Notes: a model not told the origin generated them from the letters alone. DNA of 64,000 nucleotides from Methylotenera sp. (GCA_009693255.1 SHXQ01000003.1:62001-126000), one strand, 5' to 3'; counted from the first letter of the stretch, positions 20,828-32,445 are shown. Made by a program: numbers and translations.

Positions 20828-21700
20828 ATGAAAAATTTAACGAATATTCTTGTTGCTACGCTAGTTGCAATCTTATTGTTTTCAGCCTCGGCCTTTACTG
20901 TTGATCAAACGCAGTTCGTGTTAGTACAACGTCTGGGTGAAATTATCGCAGTGAAAAAAGACCCCGGCATTCACTTTAAACTGCCTATCATTGATAATTT
21001 AAAGTATTTCGACAATCGTATATTGACTTTAGATTGGGAACAACCAGCCAAATTTATTACCAGTGAAAATAAATACATGATGGTTGATTCTTTTGTGAAG
21101 TGGCGCATTATTGACCCTGCTAAGTATTATGTTTCGATCAAAGATGGTGGTGAAGCTGCCGCAGAAGACCGGCTTTCAAAAGTGGTAAATGCAGGCTTGC
21201 GCGCTGAGTTTGGTAAACGCACCGTGCATGATGTGATTGCAGGGGAACGCACCGTCATTATGGACAGCTTGCGTAAAAGAGCGGATATGGAAGCGCGTCA
21301 AATCGGCATTCAAGTGGTTGATGTTCGATTGAAACGCGTCGATTACGCTGAAGAAATCAGCAAGTCAGTTTTTGACCGTATGATCGCCGAGAGGAAGCGT
21401 CTGGCTAACCAACTTCGGTCAGAAGGCTCAGCCGCATCAGAGAAAATTCGTGCTGATGCAGACAAGCAGCGTGAAGTCATTATTGCTGAAGCTTATCGCG
21501 ATGCGCAAAAAGCCAAGGGTGAGGGCGATGCAACAGCGGCGGCTATTTACAATCAGTCCTATGGTAAAAACCCAGAGTTTTATGCATTTTATCGCAGTAC
21601 TGAAGCCTACAAAAATAGCTTTAAAAGTAAGAGCGACGTCATGGTGTTAGATCCAGGTTCAGACTTCTTTAAGTACTTGCGCAGCCCTGCAAAAAAATAA
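20828..21700 (+). CDS. hflC: FtsH protease modulator HflC
   Basis: SPFH domain protein (VDQTQFVLVQRLGEI, DPGIHFKLP) directly after hflK. Confidence 0.94.
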   Translation: MKNLTNILVATLVAILLFSASAFTVDQTQFVLVQRLGEIIAVKKDPGIHFKLPIIDNLKYFDNRILTLDWEQPAKFITSENKYMMVDSFVKWRIIDPAKYYVSIKDGGEAAAEDRLSKVVNAGLRAEFGKRTVHDVIAGERTVIMDSLRKRADMEARQIGIQVVDVRLKRVDYAEEISKSVFDRMIAERKRLANQLRSEGSAASEKIRADADKQREVIIAEAYRDAQKAKGEGDATAAAIYNQSYGKNPEFYAFYRSTEAYKNSFKSKSDVMVLDPGSDFFKYLRSPAKK

Positions 21701-21701
21701 A

Positions 21702-21887
21702 GTGAACAGCACCTTACTGACAGCATTAGGTTTGATGATGGTGCTGGAAGGTCTGTTGCCCTTGTTGTTGCCTCAAACTTGGCGCGACACTTTTATACGC
21801 ATGATTGCGTTTAAAGACGGTCAGCTAAGATTTGTGGGCTTGCTGTCTGTCGTGGGTGGTGCTGTGTTAATTTTGTTAAGTAAATAA
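21702..21887 (+). CDS. DUF2065 family small membrane protein
   Basis: 61 aa, MVLEGLLPLLLPQTWRD, located between hflC and hisZ. Confidence 0.8.
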   Translation: MNSTLLTALGLMMVLEGLLPLLLPQTWRDTFIRMIAFKDGQLRFVGLLSVVGGAVLILLSK

Positions 21888-21908
21888 TGGTGTTTAAGAA
21901 GAGAGAAA

Positions 21909-23078
21909 ATGCGTAATTGGCTACTCCCAGAATATATTGAAGACGTGTTGCCTGCAGAAGCTGCTCGTATAGAGTTATTGCGTCGTACTTTATTGGACTT
22001 ATTCCGTGTGCATGGCTATCAATACGTGATTCCGCCGATGTTGGAATACATGGAATCGTTGATTACCGGAGTGGGGCATGATTTAGATTTAGCGACCTTC
22101 AAAGTGGTTGATCAGTTGACGGGTCGTTTGATGGGTGTGCGTGCAGATATGACGCCACAAGCCGCCCGCATTGATGCGCACTTATTAAACCATCAAGGGA
22201 TTACGCGTTTATGTTATGCGGGCAGCGTGTTGCGAACTAAGCCAGACGGCCTTGCTGTCACGCGTGAACCTTTGCAATTGGGTGCAGAGTTATATGGTCA
22301 TGCGGGTGTAGCAAGTGATATTGAAATTCAACGCCTGTTGATTAAAGCCTTGCAAGCCATCGGTATTGATCAATTGCACATAGATTTTAGCCATGTCAAT
22401 ATATTTGGTAGTTTAATCGCCGCCAGCGACATTGCACCGCAACTGGAGCAAGAGTTGTATGCGGCACTACAAAGTAAAGATCAATCTAGTGTTGCGGCAC
22501 TTTCACAGCATTTAGATAAAACCACGCGCGAGGCTTTATTACATTTAACTGAGCTCAATGGTGATAAGACGATATTGCTAAAAGCAGCCAAGCTATTGCC
22601 TGCTATCCCAGCAATACAAGAAGCTTTGGCGAGTTTAACGCAGGTAAGTGCTGCATTAAGCGACCTAGAGGTATCCGTGAGTTTTGACTTAAGCGAACTG
22701 CGTGGTTATCACTATCATAGCGGCATCGTCTTTGCGACTTATGCGCAAGGCTATAAAGGCCCGTTGGCTTTAGGGGGGCGTTATGATGAAGTGGGTCAGG
22801 CGTTCGGGCGCGCGCGCCCTGCGACAGGGTTCAGTTTAGATTTGCGTGGGGTAGTCACGGCTTTAGCACCAGCTAAATCTGCAATGACAATCTTTGCGCC
22901 AGCAAATGACGACCAATCTTTATCTGTTAAAATTGCCACATTAAGAACTGAAGGGCATATTGTCATTCAAGAACTCGCAGGATTCCAGTCTAATCTTGCA
23001 GAATTAAATTGTGACCGGAAGTTAGCGCGTTACAACTCTGGTTGGCATGTGGTCGCCATTGATAAAGACGCAAAATAA
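21909..23078 (+). CDS. hisZ: ATP phosphoribosyltransferase regulatory subunit
   Basis: HisRS-like catalytic fold (WLLPEYIEDVLPAEAARIE, VRADMTPQAARIDA) shorter than HisS, before purA. Confidence 0.92.
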   Translation: MRNWLLPEYIEDVLPAEAARIELLRRTLLDLFRVHGYQYVIPPMLEYMESLITGVGHDLDLATFKVVDQLTGRLMGVRADMTPQAARIDAHLLNHQGITRLCYAGSVLRTKPDGLAVTREPLQLGAELYGHAGVASDIEIQRLLIKALQAIGIDQLHIDFSHVNIFGSLIAASDIAPQLEQELYAALQSKDQSSVAALSQHLDKTTREALLHLTELNGDKTILLKAAKLLPAIPAIQEALASLTQVSAALSDLEVSVSFDLSELRGYHYHSGIVFATYAQGYKGPLALGGRYDEVGQAFGRARPATGFSLDLRGVVTALAPAKSAMTIFAPANDDQSLSVKIATLRTEGHIVIQELAGFQSNLAELNCDRKLARYNSGWHVVAIDKDAK

Positions 23079-23115
23079 ATAAAATATTCAAAACTAAAAT
23101 TATAAAGTTAACGTT

Positions 23116-24462
23116 ATGTCAAACAAAGTAGTAAAAAATACCGTAGCAAAAAATGTCGTCGTCATCGGTACGCAATGGGGTGATGAAGGCAAAGGTAAGA
23201 TAGTCGATTGGCTCACTGACCATGCGCAAGGCGTGGTGCGCTTTCAAGGGGGTCATAATGCAGGTCATACGCTAGTGGTTGGGCAGGGTGATGCTCAGCG
23301 CGTATACAAACTTAATCTCGTGCCTTCAGGCATTGTGCGTTCTGGTATCAATTGCTATATCGGCAATGGTGTCGTGTTAGATGCCGGTCACTTGTTGGGT
23401 GAAATTGCCGCACTAGAGAAAGATGGTCTAGAAGTCAAAAACCGTTTAAAAGTAAGTTCCGGTTGTCCGCTCATTTTAAGTCATCACGTGGCAGTAGATG
23501 TGGCGCGTGAAGCCAAGCGTAGTGCAGATAAAAAAATTGGCACCACCGGCAAAGGCATAGGCCCAACTTATGAAGATAAAGTTGCGCGCCGCGCGTTGCG
23601 TGTTTATGATTTATTCTACCCCGAAAGATTCTCAGAAAAATTACGCGAAGTGATGGATTACCATAACTTTGTGCTGACTAATTATTTAGGGGCGAAAGCT
23701 GTTGATTTTAATCAACAATATGATGCCAGCATGCAGCATGCTATTGCTTTAAAGCCTATGATTAGCGATATTTCTGCTGAGCTTTATGCCGCCAATGCCC
23801 GTGGCGACAACCTACTGTTTGAAGGAGCACAAGGCACACTATTGGATATAGACCACGGTACTTACCCCTATGTGACTTCAAGTAACTGTATTGCCGGTCA
23901 AGCTTCAGCCGGTGCAGGCGTGGGCGCTAATATGTTGCATTACGTGCTGGGTATTACTAAGGCTTACACAACGCGTGTCGGTGGCGGTCCGTTCCCAAGT
24001 GAATTGAATATCGATACTGAGGGTGCACCAGGTACGCAAATGTCGGTAAAAGGTCGAGAGATTGGTACAGTCACCAAGCGTAAACGCCGTTGCGGCTGGT
24101 TTGATGCCGCTGCACTGCGTCGTTCAGCCATGATTAACGGACTTACCGGGCTATGCATCACTAAATTAGATGTATTGGATGGCATTAAAACGCTCAATAT
24201 TTGCATCGGTTACGAGTTGGATGGACAAAAAATAGACTTACTACCAATAGGCGCAGACGATGTGGCGGGTTGTAAACCTATTTATGAAACCGTAGCCGGT
24301 TGGTCAGAAAATACTTTTGGTGTAAAAACTTGGGATGGTTTGCCAAAAAATGCACAACACTATCTTAAACGACTAGAAGCCTTATGTGGCGTGCCAGTGG
24401 CAATTGTTTCTACCGGCCCTGAGCGCGATGAAACCATTGTGATTGAACATCCATTTGCTTAA
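23116..24462 (+). CDS. purA: Adenylosuccinate synthetase
   Basis: [41 protein letters not shown]. Confidence 0.97.
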   Translation: MSNKVVKNTVAKNVVVIGTQWGDEGKGKIVDWLTDHAQGVVRFQGGHNAGHTLVVGQGDAQRVYKLNLVPSGIVRSGINCYIGNGVVLDAGHLLGEIAALEKDGLEVKNRLKVSSGCPLILSHHVAVDVAREAKRSADKKIGTTGKGIGPTYEDKVARRALRVYDLFYPERFSEKLREVMDYHNFVLTNYLGAKAVDFNQQYDASMQHAIALKPMISDISAELYAANARGDNLLFEGAQGTLLDIDHGTYPYVTSSNCIAGQASAGAGVGANMLHYVLGITKAYTTRVGGGPFPSELNIDTEGAPGTQMSVKGREIGTVTKRKRRCGWFDAAALRRSAMINGLTGLCITKLDVLDGIKTLNICIGYELDGQKIDLLPIGADDVAGCKPIYETVAGWSENTFGVKTWDGLPKNAQHYLKRLEALCGVPVAIVSTGPERDETIVIEHPFA

Positions 24463-24469
24463 TTAAGCC

Positions 24470-25018
24470 ATGCAAAAACAGCGCTTAGCATGGGCTATTA
24501 CCGGCTCGGGGCATTATTTGCGCGAGTCTCTGGCTATACTCAGTACGCTGGAAAATGTGGATATATTCTTAAGCAAAGCAGCGGCGGAAATCATCAAACA
24601 ATATGGTTTTCAAGCCATGTTAGACGCAAGCAATCACCGGGTATATCAAGATAAAACAGCCAGTAGCGTCCCTGTTGAACTGTTTTATGAAGGTCAATAT
24701 CACACCCTAGTGATTGCGCCAGCTACTTCAAATACCATTGCTAAAATGGCCTACGGATTCTCAGACTCACTGGTGACTAATCTTTATGCGCAAGCAGGTA
24801 AAACGCGCATTCCAAGCATAGTGTTTGCTTGTGATACCGCGCCAGAGATTGAATCTGAAGCGCCACGTGCGCATGTGGTTAAGGTTTATCCGCGCCAAAT
24901 TGATTTAGATAATGTGGCAAAGTTAGCTGCGTTTGAGGCAACAAAAGTCGTGGCTGACATGGCTACACTGTCAGTAGCTATTCATCTGCGCATCAATGAA
25001 GTCCTGAGTAAAAGTTAA
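24470..25018 (+). CDS. Flavoprotein, probable dihydromethanopterin reductase-type (archaeoflavoprotein/DmrB-like)
   Basis: Flavoprotein fold (LAWAITGSGHYLRESL, VIAPATSNTIAKMAYGFSDSLVTN) in an H4MPT-type block. Confidence 0.7.
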   Translation: MQKQRLAWAITGSGHYLRESLAILSTLENVDIFLSKAAAEIIKQYGFQAMLDASNHRVYQDKTASSVPVELFYEGQYHTLVIAPATSNTIAKMAYGFSDSLVTNLYAQAGKTRIPSIVFACDTAPEIESEAPRAHVVKVYPRQIDLDNVAKLAAFEATKVVADMATLSVAIHLRINEVLSKS

Positions 25019-25021
25019 ACC

Positions 25022-26440
25022 ATGGTCACTGAGAATTTACTTTTTTTAACAGGTAAATTGGCCGAAAAAAGCTTGCATAAAGTGTTAGCTGAAGTGCAGA
25101 ATAATCCAAAAATACCCCCTTTCAAATACCGCGTTCAGCAAATCGGCGTCTCTGTCGCGGCCTTAATGACGCCGGATTTAATTGCTCGCCGACTTAAAGA
25201 AACAGGCGATGCGGACAAAGTGATTGTGCCTGGACTCTGTTTAGGGGATATATCACCGTTAGCCGTGCAATATGGCGTGCCGGTTGAGCGTGGACCGGAA
25301 GATTTAAAAGATTTACCACAATACTTTGGACAAACCGGTGTGACGCCAGACTTAAGCCGCTATCGGGTACAGATTTTTGCTGAAATTGTGGATGCGCCTT
25401 TTTTAAGCGTAGCAGGCATTGTTAATAAAGCGCAGCAATACCGGGCTCAAGGTGCTAATGTGATTGATTTAGGTTGCTTGCCCGCGGTACCTTTTCTGCA
25501 TTTAAAAGAGGCCGTTCAAGCATTAAAAACATTGGAATTTCAAGTCAGTGTAGATTCTCTTAACACCGATGATTTGCTCACTGCGGGGCATGCCGGGGCA
25601 GATTATTTACTCAGTCTCACGGAAAAAACGTTATGGATTTCTGATGAAGTCGCGTCTATACCCATTCTAATTCCTGCTAAGCCGCATAGCTTAGCTTCGC
25701 TTTATCGGGCGATAGAGGCTTGCTTGCAAACGGGTAAGCCATTTATTGCCGACGCCATTCTAGACCCCATTCACTTTGGTTTAACCAACTCAATTGTGCG
25801 TTATCAAAAGTTACGTAAAAAGTATCCTGATATTCAAATCATGATGGGGATAGGCAATTTAACGGAACTGACAGATGCTGATACGACAGGCATCAATGCG
25901 CTATTATTTGGCATGATTAGCGAACTGGATATTAATGCGGTACTAGCGACATCGGTGAGCCCGCATGCGGTGAATGCCATTACTGAAGCCGATATTGCTA
26001 GACGCATGATGTATGCGTCTAAAAATGATGATAGGCTGCCGCGGGGTTATAGCAGCGGCTTGTTAGGGCTGCATGATAGACGGCCATTTAGCTACAGTGT
26101 CGCTGAAATTAATGAAATTGCCAGCATGGTGAAAGACCCAAGTTTTCGCATTCAAGTGAGTGAAACAGGGCTGCATATTTACAATCGAGATGGGCTACAC
26201 GTGGCCACTGACCCCTACACGCTTTACCCTAAACTTAAGCTTGATGATGATGCCTCACATGCATTTTATTTAGGGGTTGAACTGGCGCGCGCGCAAATTG
26301 CTTGGCAGCTTAAAAAGCGCTATGTGCAAGATCAGGCGCTTGAGTGGGGCGTGAATAGCCTACCGCAGCCAGTCACGGCTAAAACAGCGCATCGCGAGGC
26401 TTCGATAAAAGCGCGTAAAGAGATGGCGAAGAAAACTTAA
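25022..26440 (+). CDS. Dihydropteroate synthase-related protein (DUF6513-type), H4MPT biosynthesis associated
   Basis: N-terminal FLTGKLAEKSLHKVL, central DHPS-like TIM barrel (QGANVIDLGCLPAVPF, VSVDSLNTDDLL). Confidence 0.7.
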   Translation: MVTENLLFLTGKLAEKSLHKVLAEVQNNPKIPPFKYRVQQIGVSVAALMTPDLIARRLKETGDADKVIVPGLCLGDISPLAVQYGVPVERGPEDLKDLPQYFGQTGVTPDLSRYRVQIFAEIVDAPFLSVAGIVNKAQQYRAQGANVIDLGCLPAVPFLHLKEAVQALKTLEFQVSVDSLNTDDLLTAGHAGADYLLSLTEKTLWISDEVASIPILIPAKPHSLASLYRAIEACLQTGKPFIADAILDPIHFGLTNSIVRYQKLRKKYPDIQIMMGIGNLTELTDADTTGINALLFGMISELDINAVLATSVSPHAVNAITEADIARRMMYASKNDDRLPRGYSSGLLGLHDRRPFSYSVAEINEIASMVKDPSFRIQVSETGLHIYNRDGLHVATDPYTLYPKLKLDDDASHAFYLGVELARAQIAWQLKKRYVQDQALEWGVNSLPQPVTAKTAHREASIKARKEMAKKT

Positions 26441-26443
26441 ATC

Positions 26444-27019
26444 ATGATCTATGAAGCTATTATTAGTACGGTGAACAGTCGTGGTGATTCCCATGTGGCG
26501 CCGTTTGGCATACAAATGCAAGATGGATTAGTGCTTATTTCGCCCTATAAGCCTTCTGTCACGCTGGATAATATTTTAGCTACCCAGCACGCGGTGTTGA
26601 ACTTGACGGATGATGTGCGCGTATTTTCCGGGGCATTGACTAGGCGGCAAGCATGGGCGCTGTTGCCGGCTGAAAAAGTAATGGGCTTTAGGTTGGCCGA
26701 TAGTTTGTTACATAAAGAGTTAACGTTAGTCAACGTGGTCGATGACGCCTTACGCCCGCAATTGACGATGGAGGTGATGCACGAGGTGCAGCATCTGCCA
26801 TTTCAAGGCTTCAATCGCGCACAAGCTGCCGTGATCGAGTTGGCCGTGCTGGTTAGCCGTTTGCACTTGTTGGCAAAAGACAAAGTGCTGGCTGACATGA
26901 AGTATTTGCAAATTGCGATTGATAAAACGGCTGGTGAGCGAGAGTTGCAAGCGTGGTGCTGGTTGACGGAGAAAGTAGAAAACTATTATGCGGAGCAAGC
27001 AGGGAAGAACTTTGCATGA
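26444..27019 (+). CDS. DUF447 domain-containing protein (FMN-binding split-barrel-like), H4MPT cluster
   Basis: MIYEAIISTVNSRGDSHVAPFGI, E..RLHLL motif; neighbourhood. Confidence 0.7.
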   Translation: MIYEAIISTVNSRGDSHVAPFGIQMQDGLVLISPYKPSVTLDNILATQHAVLNLTDDVRVFSGALTRRQAWALLPAEKVMGFRLADSLLHKELTLVNVVDDALRPQLTMEVMHEVQHLPFQGFNRAQAAVIELAVLVSRLHLLAKDKVLADMKYLQIAIDKTAGERELQAWCWLTEKVENYYAEQAGKNFA

Positions 27020-27732
27020 ATTCGCCCATCATGCCTATCGTCAATAGCACGCAATTGCTCATTAGCGTCACCAGTATCGAGGAGGCGCAGATTGCCTTAG
27101 CACATGGTGCGGACATCATAGACTTAAAGAATCCGAGTGCGGGTGCGCTTGGAGCTTTGCCGGTAGAGCAAATTAAAGCGATTATTAGCTTTGTCCGCAA
27201 TAACAAAGGCTTAAGTAAAAAAATAACCAGCGCAACGATAGGCGATTTGCCCATGCACCCCCAGTTGTTGCGGCAGCATGTGGTGAACATGGCGGCCACA
27301 GGCGTGGATATTATCAAAATTGGTTTTTTTGAATGCGACAACTATCAAGCCTGTTTAGAGGCGTTGGCGACATTAACGCAAGCGGGAACAAAATTGATGG
27401 CGGTGTTATTTGCCGAAACTAGCTATCCAGAAAACCTCATTGCATCAATCAAAGCAGCTGGTTTTATGGGCGTGATGTTGGATACCGCCCAAAAAAATGG
27501 CTTAACTTTGTTGGATTATTACTCAGAAACCCAGCGACGAGCATTGGCACAAAAAGTATTGAACTGCCACTTGCGGTTTGGCTTAGCAGGTTCTTTAAAA
27601 CAAGAACACGTGGCGATGATTAAGGCGCTCAATCCAAGCTATATAGGCTTTAGAGGCGGCGTTTGTAATAATCATCAGCGTGAACTGCACTTAGATGCCG
27701 AGAAAATAAAAGCTATTCGGCAGCTATTGTAA
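27016..27732 (+). CDS. (5-formylfuran-3-yl)methyl phosphate synthase (MfnB / DUF556 family)
   Basis: LLISVTSIEEAQIALAHGADIIDLKNPSAGALGALP, ATIGDLPM, VDIIKIGFF; true start likely ATG 27016 (ATGA overlap) rather than 26953. Confidence 0.85.
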   Translation: MNSPIMPIVNSTQLLISVTSIEEAQIALAHGADIIDLKNPSAGALGALPVEQIKAIISFVRNNKGLSKKITSATIGDLPMHPQLLRQHVVNMAATGVDIIKIGFFECDNYQACLEALATLTQAGTKLMAVLFAETSYPENLIASIKAAGFMGVMLDTAQKNGLTLLDYYSETQRRALAQKVLNCHLRFGLAGSLKQEHVAMIKALNPSYIGFRGGVCNNHQRELHLDAEKIKAIRQLL

Positions 27733-27886
27733 TTTTTTTGCTAAAAAACAACACTAGCTATCAATAATTGATCATTTCTTGTGATTAATCATTGCGCTAA
27801 ATGTCTAGTGTGGGTAATATCCAGCCATAGATGAAGTTTGAAAATAGACAAACTTTAACTGCCGCAGTTATTAGGAGTTAGGACCA

Positions 27887-28963
27887 ATGAAAAATAATCT
27901 TATTAACATCGCAGTGGCGGCAACATTAGGTTTGGTAGCGTGCGCCGCATCTGCAGCTGACATGTACCGTGGTGCTTGGTATGCGGTACCTGGCGTTAGC
28001 TACATGAACACCGATAGCGATTTAGATGCAAAAAATGGCGCTGGTGCTTTTATTCGTTTAGGTCAAGAATTAAGCCCTAAATGGGATATTCAAGGTGGTC
28101 TAGGCTATAACCGTGCTAGTGAAGATACTGATATTGCTACTGGCCATTATAAACAAACTACGTTAGGCTTAGATGCCTTGTATATGTTTAGTCGCGACAG
28201 CTTCCGCCCATTCTTGTTAACAGGTTTAGGTGTGGCACATAACAATGCAGACTATTCAATTCCAACCATTCAAGGCAAAAGCAAAACCTCATGGTTAGCG
28301 AACATTGGTTTGGGTGCTCAGTATCTCATCAACGATTCCTTTGGCTTGCAAGCGGATGTGCGGCATCAATGGTTTCGTTCAAATGCTAAAGCGCCAACAA
28401 CAACATTTGATGCAGATAGCGTACTTGGTAATACTTTATTTAATCTAGGCGGTATTTTCCGTTTTGGTGCACCAACCCCTATGCCGGTCGTCGAACTTGC
28501 ACCAGCACCAGCACCAGTAGATGTAGCAGAGGCACCGCCAGAAAAGGCAGATGCTCAACCATGCAAACCAACATTTGAAACCGCTACTATCTCTGCAGAA
28601 AAACTATTTGGTTTTGATAAGGCTAAGTTACAAGAGGGCTCTAAGCCTATTCTTGATGAAGCGGCTGCTAAAATTAAGGCAAACGCAGATATTGAGTTGG
28701 TTATGGTGACAGGGCATACCGACCGATTAGGCTCAGACGCTTACAATCAAAAACTATCAGAGCGCCGGGCTAATCAAGTAAAAGCTTATTTGGTTTCACA
28801 AGGTGTTCCTACTAACCGATTGCAAGCCATTGGTAAAGGCGAGTCAGAGCCAGTAGTGGCCTGTAATGGTATTAAAGGCGCTAAAAAATTAATTGAATGT
28901 TTGCAGCCTAATCGTCGTGTGGTGATTTCAGCTGAAAAGCAACGTGAAAAATCTTGTCAATAG
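27887..28963 (+). CDS. OmpA-family outer membrane protein
   Basis: Signal peptide, beta-barrel, C-terminal OmpA domain VTGHTDRLGSDAYNQKLSERRANQVKAYL. Confidence 0.92.
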   Translation: MKNNLINIAVAATLGLVACAASAADMYRGAWYAVPGVSYMNTDSDLDAKNGAGAFIRLGQELSPKWDIQGGLGYNRASEDTDIATGHYKQTTLGLDALYMFSRDSFRPFLLTGLGVAHNNADYSIPTIQGKSKTSWLANIGLGAQYLINDSFGLQADVRHQWFRSNAKAPTTTFDADSVLGNTLFNLGGIFRFGAPTPMPVVELAPAPAPVDVAEAPPEKADAQPCKPTFETATISAEKLFGFDKAKLQEGSKPILDEAAAKIKANADIELVMVTGHTDRLGSDAYNQKLSERRANQVKAYLVSQGVPTNRLQAIGKGESEPVVACNGIKGAKKLIECLQPNRRVVISAEKQREKSCQ

Positions 28964-29009
28964 CGCACTTGAATTGAGCTATTTAAGCTAAATTTAATAA
29001 GTAAAACTA

Positions 29010-29034
29010 AAGCCCCGCAATGTGGGGCTTTTTT
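29010..29034 (+). terminator. Rho-independent terminator after ompA-like gene
   Basis: AAGCCCCgcaatgtGGGGCTTTTTT. Confidence 0.9.
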
Positions 29035-29052
29035 ATTGGTAAAATAAGCGGT

Positions 29053-30426
29053 ATGTCTAATATCAGTCCATTATATCCATCCCCTATCAATGCAGATCTT
29101 GTTATTGAGGCGCGCTGGATTGCGACCGTTGATGTTAATCAAACGGTACTTGAAAATCATGCCGTTGTTGTCGTTGCCGAGACTATCGTTGATCTATTGC
29201 CGATACATGAGGCTAGACAAAAATACACGGCAACTTCACGGGTATGTTTAGATGCGCATATATTAATGCCAGGTTTAATTAATACGCACACCCATGCGGC
29301 AATGAGTTTAATGCGTGGTTTCGCTGATGATTTATCACTCGTGCCATGGTTAGAGCAGCATATCTGGCCAACTGAGCGTGTCATCGTTACTGAGTCTTAT
29401 GTGCAGGATGCCTCTTTATTAGCCTGTGCTGAAATGTTAAGTGGTGGTATTACCTGTTTTAATGACATGTATTTTTACCCACAAGCCACGGCAACGGCTG
29501 CCACGCAAGCCGGTATGCGGGCTAATTTAGGCTTGCTGGTGCTGGACTTTCCTTCAGCCTATGCCAATGATGCAGATGACTATTTGCAAAAAGGTTTTGA
29601 TGCGCATGACGCTTGGCGTAACAATCCACTGATTAGCTCATCGATAGCACCGCATGCGCCTTATACGGTTTCTAATCAAACTTTGCAGAAAGTGATTACT
29701 TATGCCGAGCAATTAAGGCTAGGCATACATACACACTTGCATGAAAGCCAAGATGAGATTGTAAAAAGTGAAGCACAGTATGGTTTACGGCCAATACAAA
29801 GATTAGCGGAGTTTGGTTTGCTAGGCCCTAACTTTGTCGCGGCACATGGCGTGCATTTACTGGCAAATGAAATTGAGCTGTTGGCTGAGTACGGTTGCCA
29901 TATTGCCCATTGTCCGAGCTCTAATTTAAAGCTCGCCAGCGGTATTGCGCCGGTAGCACAACTGTTGGCTAAGGGCGTGAATGTTGCTTTGGGCACGGAT
30001 GGCGCTGCGAGCAATAACCGCTTGGATATTTTTAGTGAGATGCGCTTAGCGGCTTTATTAGCTAAAGGGGTGAGTGGCGATGCTACCGTTTTGCCGGCCC
30101 ATCAAGCGTTAGCTATGGCGACTATTCATGCGGCTAAAGCTTTGGGTTTGGATCATAAAATTGGCTCTATCGCAGTGGCTAAGTTAGCCGACCTAACGGC
30201 GATAAAGTTAGATGATATGGTAACCGCACCTTATTACGACCCAATATCCCACTTAGTTTATTGCTGTGGTCGTGAGCATGTGACGCATACTTGGGTGGCG
30301 GGGGAATTACGCTATAGTCATGGCATCTACGCCAATATAGAACCCAATGAATTAAAGGAAATTGTTAACGTATGGCAACCAAAACTAGCGCAGTTGAAAC
30401 GGGAGCAAGACAAAAATGAACGCTGA
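29053..30426 (+). CDS. TRZ/ATZ-family amidohydrolase (5-methylthioadenosine/S-adenosylhomocysteine deaminase-like)
   Basis: [54 protein letters not shown]; the 29020 start lies inside the terminator so ATG 29053 preferred. Confidence 0.88.
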   Translation: MSNISPLYPSPINADLVIEARWIATVDVNQTVLENHAVVVVAETIVDLLPIHEARQKYTATSRVCLDAHILMPGLINTHTHAAMSLMRGFADDLSLVPWLEQHIWPTERVIVTESYVQDASLLACAEMLSGGITCFNDMYFYPQATATAATQAGMRANLGLLVLDFPSAYANDADDYLQKGFDAHDAWRNNPLISSSIAPHAPYTVSNQTLQKVITYAEQLRLGIHTHLHESQDEIVKSEAQYGLRPIQRLAEFGLLGPNFVAAHGVHLLANEIELLAEYGCHIAHCPSSNLKLASGIAPVAQLLAKGVNVALGTDGAASNNRLDIFSEMRLAALLAKGVSGDATVLPAHQALAMATIHAAKALGLDHKIGSIAVAKLADLTAIKLDDMVTAPYYDPISHLVYCCGREHVTHTWVAGELRYSHGIYANIEPNELKEIVNVWQPKLAQLKREQDKNER

Positions 30427-31129
30427 CACCCCGCGCAATGCGGATGATTTGGAATTGCAAAAGTTTGGTGATCTTGCCCATAAGTGGTGGGATAAAAACA
30501 GTGAGTTCAAGCCCTTGCATGAAATTAACCCAATTAGATTGCAGTGGATAGACCGTTTAGCTCCGCTGAAAGGTAAGCGGGTACTTGATGTAGGTTGTGG
30601 TGGTGGCATTTTGTCAGAATCAATGTCTGTTAAGGGTGCTGATGTGACGGGGATAGACTTGGGCGAAAAAGCACTCAGTGTCGCTAAACTACACCAGTTA
30701 GAAAGTGGTACAAAGGTTAATTACCAATACATCTCGGTAGAACAATTAGCCGCAGAACAACCGGCAAGTTTTGATGTGGTCACTTGCATGGAAATGCTAG
30801 AGCACGTGCCTGATCCAGCAGCTATAGTTGCGGCCTGCGCTAAGTTGGTGAAGCCTAACGGCGCGGTATTTTTCTCAACTATTAATCGCAATTCTAAAGC
30901 TTACTTGTTCGCCGTGGTAGGTGCGGAATACCTGTTAAATATGTTGCCGAAAGGCACGCATGACTATGCTAAATTTATTAAGCCTTCTGAGTTGTCTAGC
31001 TGGGCTAGGCAAGCTGATTTAAATGTAATGGCTATGCGCGGCATGCGTTTTAATCCTATTACACAAGTCTATAGTTTGGACGATGACGTGTCTGTTAATT
31101 ACCTCATGCATACTATGCCCTCAATATGA
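30416..31129 (+). CDS. ubiG: Ubiquinone biosynthesis O-methyltransferase UbiG
   Basis: [45 protein letters not shown]. Confidence 0.94.
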   Translation: MNADTPRNADDLELQKFGDLAHKWWDKNSEFKPLHEINPIRLQWIDRLAPLKGKRVLDVGCGGGILSESMSVKGADVTGIDLGEKALSVAKLHQLESGTKVNYQYISVEQLAAEQPASFDVVTCMEMLEHVPDPAAIVAACAKLVKPNGAVFFSTINRNSKAYLFAVVGAEYLLNMLPKGTHDYAKFIKPSELSSWARQADLNVMAMRGMRFNPITQVYSLDDDVSVNYLMHTMPSI

Positions 31130-31788
31130 GCGTGGTGTTATTCGATTTAGACGGCACCTTAGTCGATACTGCCCATGATCTGGGCTTGGCACTTAATATG
31201 CAGTTGGCGCGACATGGCAAGCCGGCATTATCACATGACGACATTTGGCCGGTAGCCTCACATGGCACGCGTGGTTTATTAGCATTAGGGTTTGCGATTA
31301 CGCCAGCTGATAGTCATTATGAAGCGATGCAATTAGAGTATTTAGCCTTATACCAATCTGTGTTTACCAACAACCCCTTGCTCTTACCAGGTATAGCGTT
31401 GCTACTAGAGGCCTTAGATGTGCGCGGAATTCAATGGGGCATCGTCACTAATAAACCAAGGCGATTTTCGGTAGATTTAACGAAAGCTGTGCAATTGGGT
31501 CATCAGACTTTATATGCACGTTCGGCTTGTCTGTTGTGTGGTGATGATGCCACACAACCAAAACCAGCGCCAGATACCCTATTAATGGCTTGTGCCGCGA
31601 TGAATAGTCAGCCGAGTGCGTGCATTTATGTGGGTGACGCAGAGCGTGATGTAGAAGCGGGAAGATCGGCGGGGATGAAAACCGTGGTGGCCTTGTTTGG
31701 CTATATTGCTGAAACGGATAAACCTAGAGAGTGGGGGGCTGATATTTTGATTCACTCACCACATGAATTGTTGAGCTACCTTAGCTAA
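31126..31788 (+). CDS. gph: Phosphoglycolate phosphatase (HAD family)
   Basis: [40 protein letters not shown]; follows ubiG with ATGA overlap. Confidence 0.9.
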   Translation: MSVVLFDLDGTLVDTAHDLGLALNMQLARHGKPALSHDDIWPVASHGTRGLLALGFAITPADSHYEAMQLEYLALYQSVFTNNPLLLPGIALLLEALDVRGIQWGIVTNKPRRFSVDLTKAVQLGHQTLYARSACLLCGDDATQPKPAPDTLLMACAAMNSQPSACIYVGDAERDVEAGRSAGMKTVVALFGYIAETDKPREWGADILIHSPHELLSYLS

Positions 31789-31820
31789 TATAACAAGCAA
31801 TGCGTGGGGACTTAAGGGCC

Positions 31821-32423
31821 TTAAGCAACAGTTCGTCTTTCCATCATAGCCTGCGCTAGCGTACCACTATCCACATATTCAATTTCACCGCCCATAGGCA
31901 TGCCGCGTGCAATACGACTGGTTTTAATGCCGCGTGCTTTGAGTAGTTCGCTAATGTAATGCGCAGTAGCATCACCTTCTACCGTGTAGTTGGTGGCGAG
32001 GATGACTTCTTGTACCAGCCCGTCTTGTGCGCGTTTAATGAGTTTATCTAGATGAATTTCTTTAGGCCCTATGCCATCTAGGGGCGACAATCTGCCCATC
32101 AACACAAAATACATACCCGTGTAGGCATGGGTGTTCTCAAGCATTAACAGGTCAGTCGGCATTTCCACCACGCATAACAAACTTTTATCGCGCTGGTCAG
32201 AGGCGCATAAGGGGCAAATGGCTTGTTCGCTAAAGGTGTTACACAAACTGCAATGATCAACCACCTGCAAGGCGTTATCTAATGCGATTGCTAGACCAGA
32301 CGCACCTTTTCTGTCGCGCTGTAGTAAGTAATACGCCATGCGCTGCGCTGATTTTGGCCCGACACCAGGTAAGCAACGCAAGCTATCGATTAACTGTTCT
32401 AGTGCAGGCGGATTTTTCATCAA
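31821..32423 (-). CDS. recR: Recombination mediator RecR
   Basis: [20 protein letters not shown], zinc finger, Toprim [15 protein letters not shown]. Confidence 0.95.
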   Translation of the reverse strand: MMKNPPALEQLIDSLRCLPGVGPKSAQRMAYYLLQRDRKGASGLAIALDNALQVVDHCSLCNTFSEQAICPLCASDQRDKSLLCVVEMPTDLLMLENTHAYTGMYFVLMGRLSPLDGIGPKEIHLDKLIKRAQDGLVQEVILATNYTVEGDATAHYISELLKARGIKTSRIARGMPMGGEIEYVDSGTLAQAMMERRTVA

Positions 32424-32445
32424 TGGGTGTGATTAAACCATGCGC

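Noticed and set aside
21450-21650. 66-aa plus-strand ORF inside hflC
   Set aside because: Alternate frame within a conserved gene; no independent support.
26853-27341. 162-aa minus-strand ORF across the DUF447/MfnB junction
   Set aside because: Opposite to two supported, overlapping genes with clear family motifs.
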